Shown in pieces: positions 44,963 to 53,012 of a stretch of 64,000 bases of DNA (the first letter of the stretch is position 1; each line of letters opens with the position of its first letter). The stretch covers positions 106,609 through 170,608 of the forward strand of contig JAHREJ010000001.1 of the NCBI GenBank assembly GCA_021733645.1, written 5' to 3'. A program made the translations under genes and the position numbers. Source of the DNA: Bacillus subtilis subsp. subtilis. GTDB lineage: Bacteria; Pseudomonadota; Gammaproteobacteria; Xanthomonadales; Xanthomonadaceae. Below the pieces are notes generated by a model. That model had not been told where the DNA came from. It saw only the letters and a list, made by a program, of their open reading frames with translations, and made no database searches.

Positions 44963-47407
44963 TCATCGCGCGGGGGGAGTCGTTGCCGCGGCCGGAGCCG
45001 GCTCGGCGGCCGGTTCGGGCTTCTTGTCCATGCCGAACCAGCTGCGCCAACCGCCGCCTTCGCTGCCGGCGGCGGCGCCCTCGCCTTCGGGCAAGGCGGT
45101 CGGCGCAGTGCAGGGCACGTAGGCCGGCGCGTAACCGACCACGAACGGGAAGCGGCGCGCGCCGGGGCAGCTTTCGTCGGTGCTGGCGGTGCCGCTGGCC
45201 TCCACGTACTGCCAGTCCAGGCCCTTGCTGCTCACCTTCAACGGTGCGCTGGGCAGCCGCTGGAAAATGCCCGACCACACCCGCATCGAACCGGTGGCAC
45301 CGTACAGGCCGGCCTGTTCGTTCTGGTCGTTGCCCATCCAGATCACGGCCAGGTGGTCGCCGGTGTAGCCGGCATACCAGCTGTCGCGGCCATCGTTGGT
45401 GGTACCGGTCTTGCCGGCCGGTTGCAGCCGGCCCAGGCCGTCGGCGTTCAGGCGCTGGGCGGTGCCGCTGGCCACCACCTGCTGCAGGCCGATGCTGATC
45501 AGGTTGGCGGCGATCGAGTCGCCTTCCTGCGCCGGCGCCGGGGTCTTGTCATAGCGCTTCATCAGCTTGCCCTGCGGGTCGAGCACGCCGCGCACCGCAT
45601 GCAGCGGCTGGATTTCGCCGCCGGAGGCCAGGAACTGGTACAGCTGGGCCATCGCGTAGGGGCTCTGGTCGGTGGAACCCAGGATCACCGCCGGATTCGG
45701 CTCTGCCTTGATCCCGGCCAGCACGTGGATGAGCTGGGTCAACCGCTCCGGACCCACCTGCATGCCCACCCGGACCGTGGCCTGGTTGTAGGAATGGGCC
45801 AGCGCGTCGATCAGGCGCACCGTGCCGTGGCTGCGGTTGTCGGCATTGCCGGGCGACCAGTTGCGGCCCCGCGACAGCTGCACCGTCACCGGGGAGTCAT
45901 CGACCCAGCTGGCCAGCGAATAGCGGTCCGGCTGGGCCAGTGCCAGCAGGTAGACGAACGGCTTGAGCAGCGAACCGACCGGCCGCTGCGCTTCGATGGC
46001 GCGATTGAAGCCCGGCTCGGCCACGTCACGACTGCCCACCACGGCCAGCACATCGCCGTTGTGCACGTCCGTCAGCACCATACCGGCCTGCAGCTCGGGG
46101 CGCTTCTTGCTCTCCAGCGACTTGATGGTCTTGGTCACGGCCCCCTCGGCGTAAGCCTGGGCCGACGGTGCCATGCCGGTCATCACGCTCAGGCCGGCAC
46201 CCTGCAGCACCGACTCGGGGTAGTCGTGACCCAGTTGGCGGCGCACCAGGTCCACATACGCCGGGAACCGGTTGGCGGCGATCAGGCCCGGGGTCTTGGG
46301 CACGCCCAACGGCGCCTTGAGCGCACGCTGGTACTCGGCGTCGTCGATCAGCTGGCTTTCGTGCAGCTTGCCCAGCACGAAGTTGCGACGGTCCAGCGCA
46401 CGTTCGGGATTACGCCGCGGGTCGTAGTAGGACGGGCCTTTGACCAGGCCGATCAGCAGCGCGACGTGCTCGGTGTTGAGCGAAGACAGATCGCGGCCAA
46501 ACCAGAATTCCGCACCCGAGGACATGCCGTGGATGGCCTGGCTGCCGCGCTGGCCCAGGTAAACCTGGTTGAGGTAGGCCTCCAGGATGGTGCGTTTGTC
46601 GTAGCGCGCTTCCATGATCAGCGCGTACAGCACCTCGTTGAACTTGCGGGTGACGGTCTGTTCCTTGCCAATCCCCAGCAGCCCGCTGCGCGCCAGCTGC
46701 TGGGTCAGCGTGGAGGCGCCCTGGCGGCTCTGGCCGCCGGAGCGCACGGTCACCCAGATCGCGCGGGCGATGCCGCTCAAGTCGATGCCGTGGTGGCGGT
46801 TGAAGTCCTTGTCTTCCACTGCCTGCAGGCCGGTGACCAGCAGCTCGGGGGTTTCCTCGATGCGCACCAGCCGGCGTTCTTCCTGCTTCTGCCCGTAGAG
46901 CGTGGCGATCCGCGCCGGATCCAGCCGCGCAGCCTTGAGCGCCTTGCGGCTGTCGGCATCGCGCAGCGAGGCGATCTGCCCGCCGGACAAGCTCAACTCG
47001 ACGCGGCGCGGGGCGACCAGGCCATCAACATCGTTGTAACCGCGGCTGGCGATGAGGAAGCGGCCGCCCTCCTGCTGGTAGGTGGCCGGCGACTTGCCGG
47101 TGCCGTCATCGCGGTAGGCGGCCGCCGCCAGCTCGGTCTTGAGCGTGGCGGCATCCATCGCCACGCCCGGCGCCAGGGCCAGCGGGCGTGCATAGACGCG
47201 GGTCGGGATCTGCCAGCGCAACTCACCGAAACGCTGGGTGACCTGCTTGTTCAGATAGACCGTATAGGGAATCAGGAAGCCCAGGGACAGCGCAACGGCA
47301 GCCATCCCCCAGGTGATCAGCCGACGCCGCCACAGCGGGCCGCGGCTTTCGGTGTCGTCGTCGAACTCATCGGTGTCGTCGGTATCGTAGCGTCGGGGCA
47401 CGGGCAT
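44963..47407 (-). CDS. mrcB: Penicillin-binding protein 1B (transglycosylase/transpeptidase)
   Basis: 814 residues. Cytoplasmic acidic tail, one membrane helix (about 31-52: LITWGMAAVALSLGFLIPYT), a UB2H-like region, GT51 transglycosylase with catalytic Glu in AVEDKDFNRHHGID and GASTLTQQLARS, then a transpeptidase with SxxK (PVGSLLKPFVY), SxN (AHSYNQATV) and KTG (AGKTGTTND). This is the bifunctional peptidoglycan synthase PBP1b. It has a variable C-terminal Ala/Pro tail. The ATG at 47407 (MPVPRRYDTDDTDEF) is preferred; the frame is open 18 codons upstream without a ribosome site. Confidence 0.95.
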   Translation of the reverse strand: MPVPRRYDTDDTDEFDDDTESRGPLWRRRLITWGMAAVALSLGFLIPYTVYLNKQVTQRFGELRWQIPTRVYARPLALAPGVAMDAATLKTELAAAAYRDDGTGKSPATYQQEGGRFLIASRGYNDVDGLVAPRRVELSLSGGQIASLRDADSRKALKAARLDPARIATLYGQKQEERRLVRIEETPELLVTGLQAVEDKDFNRHHGIDLSGIARAIWVTVRSGGQSRQGASTLTQQLARSGLLGIGKEQTVTRKFNEVLYALIMEARYDKRTILEAYLNQVYLGQRGSQAIHGMSSGAEFWFGRDLSSLNTEHVALLIGLVKGPSYYDPRRNPERALDRRNFVLGKLHESQLIDDAEYQRALKAPLGVPKTPGLIAANRFPAYVDLVRRQLGHDYPESVLQGAGLSVMTGMAPSAQAYAEGAVTKTIKSLESKKRPELQAGMVLTDVHNGDVLAVVGSRDVAEPGFNRAIEAQRPVGSLLKPFVYLLALAQPDRYSLASWVDDSPVTVQLSRGRNWSPGNADNRSHGTVRLIDALAHSYNQATVRVGMQVGPERLTQLIHVLAGIKAEPNPAVILGSTDQSPYAMAQLYQFLASGGEIQPLHAVRGVLDPQGKLMKRYDKTPAPAQEGDSIAANLISIGLQQVVASGTAQRLNADGLGRLQPAGKTGTTNDGRDSWYAGYTGDHLAVIWMGNDQNEQAGLYGATGSMRVWSGIFQRLPSAPLKVSSKGLDWQYVEASGTASTDESCPGARRFPFVVGYAPAYVPCTAPTALPEGEGAAAGSEGGGWRSWFGMDKKPEPAAEPAPAAATTPPAR

Positions 47408-47498
47408 CGGGAAACAGTGGGCTCGGCGCAGTCTAACGCAGCACACCAGCCCCGACGGCATCGCGATGAACGCCCGTTCGGGCGCACGACAGCCAGCG

Positions 47499-48464
47499 TC
47501 AGGGTGCCGGCATCGGCCCGCTGCGGCCGCGAACGCCGTCCCACAGCCCCCGGCACATGAACCGCAGGCGAATCCAGCGTGGTGCGATGAACAGGCCGTT
47601 GCCGATGAACTTCAGCAGCAACCGAGGCAGATCCTGGGCCACCCACACCCGTGGGGTACTGGCGCGCGCATACAGCAGTACGCGGTTGCGCATGATGTAG
47701 TACAGCCGGAACGGCTTGTGCACCACCACCCCATGCCGTTTGAACCGCGACGCCCGCAGGTGCTCGCCCAGCCGGTGGCGCATCTGCGCATCGCACACCC
47801 CATGCAGCGCCAGCCCGGCCGCCTTGGCCCGGAAGCACCAGTCCATGTCGATGTTGTCGATGAACAGCGACTCGTCCATGCCACCAACCCGGTCCAGCGC
47901 CACCAGCGGGATCAGCGAGCCGGAGGTGATCAGGAAATCGCAGGGCACGCACTGGCCGGGGCCACCGTAGTCCTTGTCGTTGAACGGGAACCCCATGCGC
48001 ACGAACGGTGCCGCCTGCCCGCTGCGCGCATCCACGAACTGCGGCCCGACCGCCGCCACCGGGGCATGCGCGGACAGCGTGGCCATCGCCTGCGCCAGCG
48101 TGCCGACCATGCCCGCATCCAGCACGCTGTCCTGGTCCATCAGCAGAACGTGGCCGACGCCCAGCGCACGCGCATGCGCGATCCCGCGGTTCAGGGCGGT
48201 GGCAAGGCCCACGTTGTGGGGCGAGGCGACCACGCTGACCGCCTCCACGCCGGCCAGCGCAGCGGCCACATCCATGCCGGGGCTGCCGTTGTCGAACACC
48301 ACCACATGGCCCACCTGCGGCTGCACGCTGGCCACCACCTGCGCCAGCAGCGCAGGTTCGGGCGCATAGGTGACGATCACCGCGCAGATGTCGGCCGCCA
48401 CAATGGCCGGCTGCCCGCTGGCCGGGTGGATCTGACGGGTCGCAGCGGGATCTTGAAGGGTCAT
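47499..48464 (-). CDS. Family 2 glycosyltransferase (rhamnosyltransferase-like)
   Basis: 321 residues. GT2 core: ICAVIVTYAPEPALLAQVVA, VVVFDNGSPG, the DxD-type motif in VLLMDQDSVLDAG, and FIDNIDMDWCFRAKAAGLAL. These match RfbN/WbbL-like rhamnosyltransferases of surface polysaccharide synthesis. The C-terminal part (RLYYIMRNRVLLYARA) is family-typical. No other polysaccharide genes adjoin it, so acceptor and product are unknown. The ATG at 48464 (MTLQDPAATRQIHP) is used because the frame upstream overlaps the TPR gene in another frame. Confidence 0.88.
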   Translation of the reverse strand: MTLQDPAATRQIHPASGQPAIVAADICAVIVTYAPEPALLAQVVASVQPQVGHVVVFDNGSPGMDVAAALAGVEAVSVVASPHNVGLATALNRGIAHARALGVGHVLLMDQDSVLDAGMVGTLAQAMATLSAHAPVAAVGPQFVDARSGQAAPFVRMGFPFNDKDYGGPGQCVPCDFLITSGSLIPLVALDRVGGMDESLFIDNIDMDWCFRAKAAGLALHGVCDAQMRHRLGEHLRASRFKRHGVVVHKPFRLYYIMRNRVLLYARASTPRVWVAQDLPRLLLKFIGNGLFIAPRWIRLRFMCRGLWDGVRGRSGPMPAP

Positions 48465-48537
48465 ACCAGAGTAAAAAGGCGGGCGAAACAGCGCCCGCAC
48501 TATAGCCGACCCACCCTGCCTTGGCTGTGCGCTGCGT

Positions 48538-50091
48538 TCAGCGTTGCAGCGTGGCCGCATCGCGCAGGCGCGCCTGCAGCGGTTCGATCTCGCTGCCCGG
48601 CACGCCCAGTGCACGCGCCTGTTGCAACGCCTCACGGGCATACCGCGCATCGCCGGCGCCCAGGCGTTCGCTGCCCAACGCCAGCCAGCGCCGTCCCAAC
48701 CGACGCCGCGCCTCGCCCAGGTCGTTGTCGTGTGCGGCCAATGCCTGCCAGGCCTGCAGGCAATCGCCGGCAGCGCGTACCCGGTTGCGGCGCAGCTCAT
48801 CGTCAAAGCACGCCACCAGGATGGGCAGCAACTGGTGCGCGGCCGCCAGCACTGCCGGATCGGCCGGTGCCACGGCCTGTGCGGCGCGCAATGCGTCAAA
48901 GGCGCTGCGTCCGGGCGGCAGCAGCCAATCGCCGCGTTCCTGGGCATGCTGGAAGCGTTCCAGCAGGTCCTGCAGTTCGGCCTTGCTGCGGCTCGAGCGC
49001 GGCGTGCGCAGCGCCTGTTGCGCATGCCGGGCCTGCTCGATCGCGCCGCGCGCGGCCGCCAGCGAGGGCGCCTGCGGGTCGATGGCCGCGGCGGTGTCCA
49101 ATGCCTGGGTTGCCTGCTGGAAGCGGAAATCGCCGGCCAGGCGCGTTGCCTGGCGCGCCTGGCGGTCGGCGAGCTGGCGCAACCCCGCCACCGCGCGCGG
49201 ATGCGCCGGCACTGCCGCGGCCACCTCCCGGTAGCCGGCCAGCGCAGCCTCGGTGCGACCGCGCGCCAGGTCCCGGTCGGCACGCCCCAGCGCCTGCTCC
49301 AGCGCCGTATTGAACTGCGCCTGGCTCTGCGGCAGATCCACATGCCCGGGGTCATAACCGCGGGCCCGGTCCAACAACCGCGCCGCCGTGGCCAACGCAC
49401 CGGCCTGGCATGCATTGCGTGCCTGCAGGAGCAGGTCCGACAACGCATCCTCGCGGCCCTCCAGCGCGCGCAACTGGTTCGGCGCCACCGCCAGCACCTG
49501 CTGGAACAGCGGCAAGGCGCTGTCCGCATCCTGGTCAAGGCGGTGCGCCTGCAGGGCCGCTTCGGCGCGCCCCAGCAACACCGCGATGCCGGCATGGGCG
49601 TTGCCGCGGTGTTGCAGCTGCTGCGCCAGTTGATCGGCATCGCGTTGCGGCACCTGCAGTTCGCGCGCCAGCGCCAGCGCGACCCGCGCCGCGTCCAGGT
49701 CACCGGCTTCCACCGCCTCGCGGGCCTGCTGCAGCGCGGCCTGCGCGGTGCGCGCCAGGCCGGTGCGGGCCTGGCTGCGGTCACCATCCAGCGCCAGCGC
49801 GGCCTGGTACCACTCGCGTGCACCGCTGCCGTCGGCCGCGCTCAACCTGCCGGCGGCCAGGGCCCGGTCGCCCTGGTCGAGCAGTTGTTCAATCTGTGGT
49901 TCATTCCAGAACCAGTTGGCCAGCGGCCGGCGCAACAGCGCCAAGGCCACAAACAGCAGCACCGCCACCAGCAGTGCCACGCGCCAGATCCGCCGCGCAT
50001 GGCGCGCCTGCAGCCACCACCAGCGCCCTTCGCGGCGCACCCGACGCAGCGCGGCGTGGGCAGCGTCCTGGTGGTGAGGGGGGTGGCTCAT
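48538..50091 (-). CDS. Membrane-anchored TPR-like protein of unknown function
   Basis: 517 residues: a basic N-terminal cytoplasmic segment rich in His/Arg/Trp (EGRWWWLQARHARRIWR), one membrane helix (about 37-55: VALLVAVLLFVALALL), and a long periplasmic helical region with TPR-like Ala-rich repeats (AREAVEAGDLDAARVALALA, DLARGRTEAALAGYREVAA). I recognise no family name. It lies 29 bp after relA and 73 bp before the glycosyltransferase on the same strand, so these may share a transcript. A scaffold role in the envelope is possible but not shown. Confidence 0.8.
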   Translation of the reverse strand: MSHPPHHQDAAHAALRRVRREGRWWWLQARHARRIWRVALLVAVLLFVALALLRRPLANWFWNEPQIEQLLDQGDRALAAGRLSAADGSGAREWYQAALALDGDRSQARTGLARTAQAALQQAREAVEAGDLDAARVALALARELQVPQRDADQLAQQLQHRGNAHAGIAVLLGRAEAALQAHRLDQDADSALPLFQQVLAVAPNQLRALEGREDALSDLLLQARNACQAGALATAARLLDRARGYDPGHVDLPQSQAQFNTALEQALGRADRDLARGRTEAALAGYREVAAAVPAHPRAVAGLRQLADRQARQATRLAGDFRFQQATQALDTAAAIDPQAPSLAAARGAIEQARHAQQALRTPRSSRSKAELQDLLERFQHAQERGDWLLPPGRSAFDALRAAQAVAPADPAVLAAAHQLLPILVACFDDELRRNRVRAAGDCLQAWQALAAHDNDLGEARRRLGRRWLALGSERLGAGDARYAREALQQARALGVPGSEIEPLQARLRDAATLQR

Positions 50092-50120
50092 CCACTGAGC
50101 CTAGCGCGGATCACGTGAGG

Positions 50121-52274
50121 TCAGCCTAGACGCCTGGCATGGCTGACACCGGGCAAGGCGTCGAGCTTGCCCAGCAGGGTCGACAGCTGGCCGTAGTCGC
50201 TCACCTTCAGGCGCAGGCGCAGGTGCGCGCGCCCGCTGTTGCGCACGTTGTCGCTGTGGATGTCCAGCACGTAGGCATCTTCCTGTGCGATCAGGTTGGT
50301 GATGTCCTTGAGCAGCCAACGCCGGTCCACCGCATCCACCACCACATCCACTTCATAGCCACCGCCCGCCTGGCCCCACTCCACCGGCAGGATCCGCTGC
50401 GGGCTGGCCGCCGACAACCGCGCCAGCGCGGCGCAGTCGGTGCGGTGCACGGTGACCCCACGGGTGCGGGTGAGATAGCCCACGATCGGCTCGCCGGCCA
50501 CCGGCTGGCAGCAGCGGGCCAACTGCACCAGCAGGTTGCCCACGCCCTGCACGGTGAACTTGGATTTGCCCAGGCTGTCGCGGCGCGCGGTCGGGCGCGG
50601 CAGTGCCGGCGCGACCGGCTGGCTGGCAGCGCGTTCGGCTTCCAGCAACGCGCGGCTGACCTGGTTGGGGCCGGTGTCGCCCAGCGCCACCTGGATGTAC
50701 AGGTCGTCCACGCTGTCGGCATGGAATTTCCTGGCCGCGATGGAAAGATCGGCATGCTGCAGGCCCAGCCGCTTCAGCTCGCGGTCGAGCAGCTCCCGCC
50801 CGGCCTGTACGTTGCGGGCGCGGTCGAGCTTGTGGAACCAACCGCGCACCTTTTCGCGCGAGCGGTTGCTGGCCAGGAACCCATTGGATGCCAGCAGCCA
50901 GTCGCGGCGCGGATCGGCTTCCTTGGACGTCAGGATTTCCACGCGGTCGCCGCTGCGCAGGCGGTAGGTCAGCGGCACGATCCGGCCGTTGATCTTGGCG
51001 CCCCGGCAGCGATGCCCCACCATGGTGTGCACGTGGTAGGCGAAGTCCAGCGGGGTGGCCCCCTGCGGCAGGTCCATCACCTCGCCCTTGGGGCTGAGGG
51101 CGTACACGCGGTCTTCGGTCAGCTCGGCGTCCAGCGCGCCGGCCAGTTCACCGGCCTGGCCTTCCTGGGAATGCTCCAGCAGCTGGCGCATCCAGGTGAT
51201 CTTGCGATCGAACGCCTTCTCGGCGCCCTTGCTGCCTTCCTTGTAGCGCCAGTGTGCGGCGACGCCGAGCTCGGCCTGGGCATGCATGTCGTAGCTGCGG
51301 ATCTGCACTTCGATGGTGCGCCCGTCCGGGCCGATCACCGCCGTATGCAGCGAGCGGTAGTCGTTGGCCTTGGGCCGGGCGATGTAATCGTCGAACTCGC
51401 TGGGCACCGGCGCCCACAGCGAATGCACCACGCCGAGCGCGGCGTAGCAGGCGGCCACATCGTGCACCATCACGCGCACCGCGCGGATGTCGTAGAGCTG
51501 CTCGAAGGCCAGCTTCTTCTTCTGCATCTTCCGCCAGATGCTGTAAATGTGCTTCGGACGGCCACTGACCTCGGCATCGATGCCCTGGGCCAGCAGTTCG
51601 CGCGACAGTACCTTCTTGACCGTCTCCACGTACCGCTCGCGCGCCAGCCGGGTTTCGTCCACTTCGCGGGCAATGCGGCGGTAGGTGTCCGGTTCAAGAT
51701 GGCGGAAGGCCAGGTCTTCCAGCTCCCACTTGAGCTGCCAGATGCCCAGCCGGTTGGCCAGCGGCGCATGGATGTCGCGCGTCAGCTGGGCCAGCGCGCG
51801 CCGCTCTTCCTCGGGCAGGCGGTCGGCACCGCGCATGCGCGCCAGCTGCCGCGCCAGCAGGATCGGCACCACCCGCAGGTCCTGGATGATCGACAGCAAC
51901 AGCCGGCGCAGGCCTTCGCTGTTGCGCCCGGCGTCGCGCCCGGCGTGCAGCGCCCAGACCTGGTCGGCCGCATCCTGGCCATCCAGCAGCCCGGCCACGG
52001 CCGGTTTCAGCGTGCCCAGCGGCAGCGTATCCAGGCCGGCGCGCAACCACGGCAGGTCGAACAACAGGGTCGCCAGCAAGGCGCTTTCATCGGCCGACAG
52101 CAGCGCCAGCGCGTCCAGCGTATCGGCCAGCACCGACCAGCTCGAGTGCATCTGCGGGTCGGCCTCGGGCAACTGCCAGCGCTGCAGCAGCGCCTCGCGC
52201 AGGGCGGGCGGCAGCGACGCCGCCGAGGGTCGGTTCAACAAGGCATCCAGGCCGGGGACAGAAGCGCGGTTCAC
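50121..52274 (-). CDS. relA: GTP pyrophosphokinase RelA ((p)ppGpp synthetase)
   Basis: 717 residues. The N-terminal pseudo-hydrolase domain lacks the HD pair (FD in LLATLLFDLPWL), so this is the synthetase-only RelA type. The synthetase domain has GRPKHIYSIWRKMQ, YDIRAVRVMVHD, FDDYIARPKANDYRSLHTAV and IEVQIRSYDMHAQAE (catalytic Glu). Then come TGS (YALSPKGEVMDLPQGATPLD), helical and zinc-finger-like regions and a C-terminal ACT/RRM-like domain. It makes pppGpp/ppGpp on stalled ribosomes. The upstream gap of 154 bp to the divergent exported-protein gene should hold its promoter. Confidence 0.96.
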   Translation of the reverse strand: MNRASVPGLDALLNRPSAASLPPALREALLQRWQLPEADPQMHSSWSVLADTLDALALLSADESALLATLLFDLPWLRAGLDTLPLGTLKPAVAGLLDGQDAADQVWALHAGRDAGRNSEGLRRLLLSIIQDLRVVPILLARQLARMRGADRLPEEERRALAQLTRDIHAPLANRLGIWQLKWELEDLAFRHLEPDTYRRIAREVDETRLARERYVETVKKVLSRELLAQGIDAEVSGRPKHIYSIWRKMQKKKLAFEQLYDIRAVRVMVHDVAACYAALGVVHSLWAPVPSEFDDYIARPKANDYRSLHTAVIGPDGRTIEVQIRSYDMHAQAELGVAAHWRYKEGSKGAEKAFDRKITWMRQLLEHSQEGQAGELAGALDAELTEDRVYALSPKGEVMDLPQGATPLDFAYHVHTMVGHRCRGAKINGRIVPLTYRLRSGDRVEILTSKEADPRRDWLLASNGFLASNRSREKVRGWFHKLDRARNVQAGRELLDRELKRLGLQHADLSIAARKFHADSVDDLYIQVALGDTGPNQVSRALLEAERAASQPVAPALPRPTARRDSLGKSKFTVQGVGNLLVQLARCCQPVAGEPIVGYLTRTRGVTVHRTDCAALARLSAASPQRILPVEWGQAGGGYEVDVVVDAVDRRWLLKDITNLIAQEDAYVLDIHSDNVRNSGRAHLRLRLKVSDYGQLSTLLGKLDALPGVSHARRLG

Positions 52275-52428
52275 AGCATCGTGCAGGCAAGACAGAGACC
52301 CCTACACTAGCGCCGTGGCCGTGCGCGGACAATCAAAACCCGCGCATCGGCCGGCATGACCTCATGCCCGGTGTGTCCCCAACCCCGCGTACTGGCCCTA
52401 CACTGCGGCAAACCCAAGGAGATCTGCC

Positions 52429-52965
52429 ATGCGCTTTTCGCGTCTACGCCTGCTGGCCAGTGCGGCCGTCCTGTTGAGCCTGGCCAGCCCGGCGCTGGCC
52501 CAGCGCGTGGTGGAGGGCGACCTGCAGCAGCAGATGTCGCCGTCCGAATTCAAGGCTGCCGGCCTGGACAAACTCAGCCCGGCCGAACTGACCGCATTGA
52601 ATGGCTGGCTGCAGGGCAAGGTGGCGGCCGTGGCCGCCGATACACGCGAACAGGTGCGTGAACAGGTTCGCGAGCAGGCGCGTGAAGAAGGCCGCCAGGA
52701 AGTCATCGTCAAGAACCGGGGCTTCTTCGATTTCGGCAGCAACGAGCCGATCACCAGCACCCTGCAGGGCGAGTTCCGTGGGTTCGGCAAGGCGCGTAGA
52801 TTCGTGCTGGCCAATGGCCAGGAATGGGAGCAGAGCGACGACACCGTGCTGTCCGGGGTTCGCAAGACCAACCCGGCAGTAGCGATCTCGCCGGGCATCA
52901 TGGGCGTGTGGTACCTGCGCGTGGAAGGGGTGAATACCCGCGCCAAGGTACGCCGCACCAAATAA
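52429..52965 (+). CDS. Small exported protein of unknown function
   Basis: 178 residues. Signal peptide MRFSRLRLLASAAVLLSLAS with cleavage after PALAQ. A helical segment with SPSEFKAAGLDKLSPAEL and an Arg/Glu-rich coiled-coil-like stretch (TREQVREQVREQAREEGRQE) is followed by a beta-rich C-terminal part (ITSTLQGEFRGFGKARRFVL, GIMGVWYLRVEGVNTRAKV). The pattern is common in xanthomonad genomes as a conserved exported protein; no function is known to me. A typical AAGGAG site precedes the ATG. Confidence 0.85.
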   Translation: MRFSRLRLLASAAVLLSLASPALAQRVVEGDLQQQMSPSEFKAAGLDKLSPAELTALNGWLQGKVAAVAADTREQVREQVREQAREEGRQEVIVKNRGFFDFGSNEPITSTLQGEFRGFGKARRFVLANGQEWEQSDDTVLSGVRKTNPAVAISPGIMGVWYLRVEGVNTRAKVRRTK

Positions 52966-53012
52966 GTACGGCGTTGCACGGCGGCACGGGTGACCCCGGC
53001 CGCCGCCACGCC

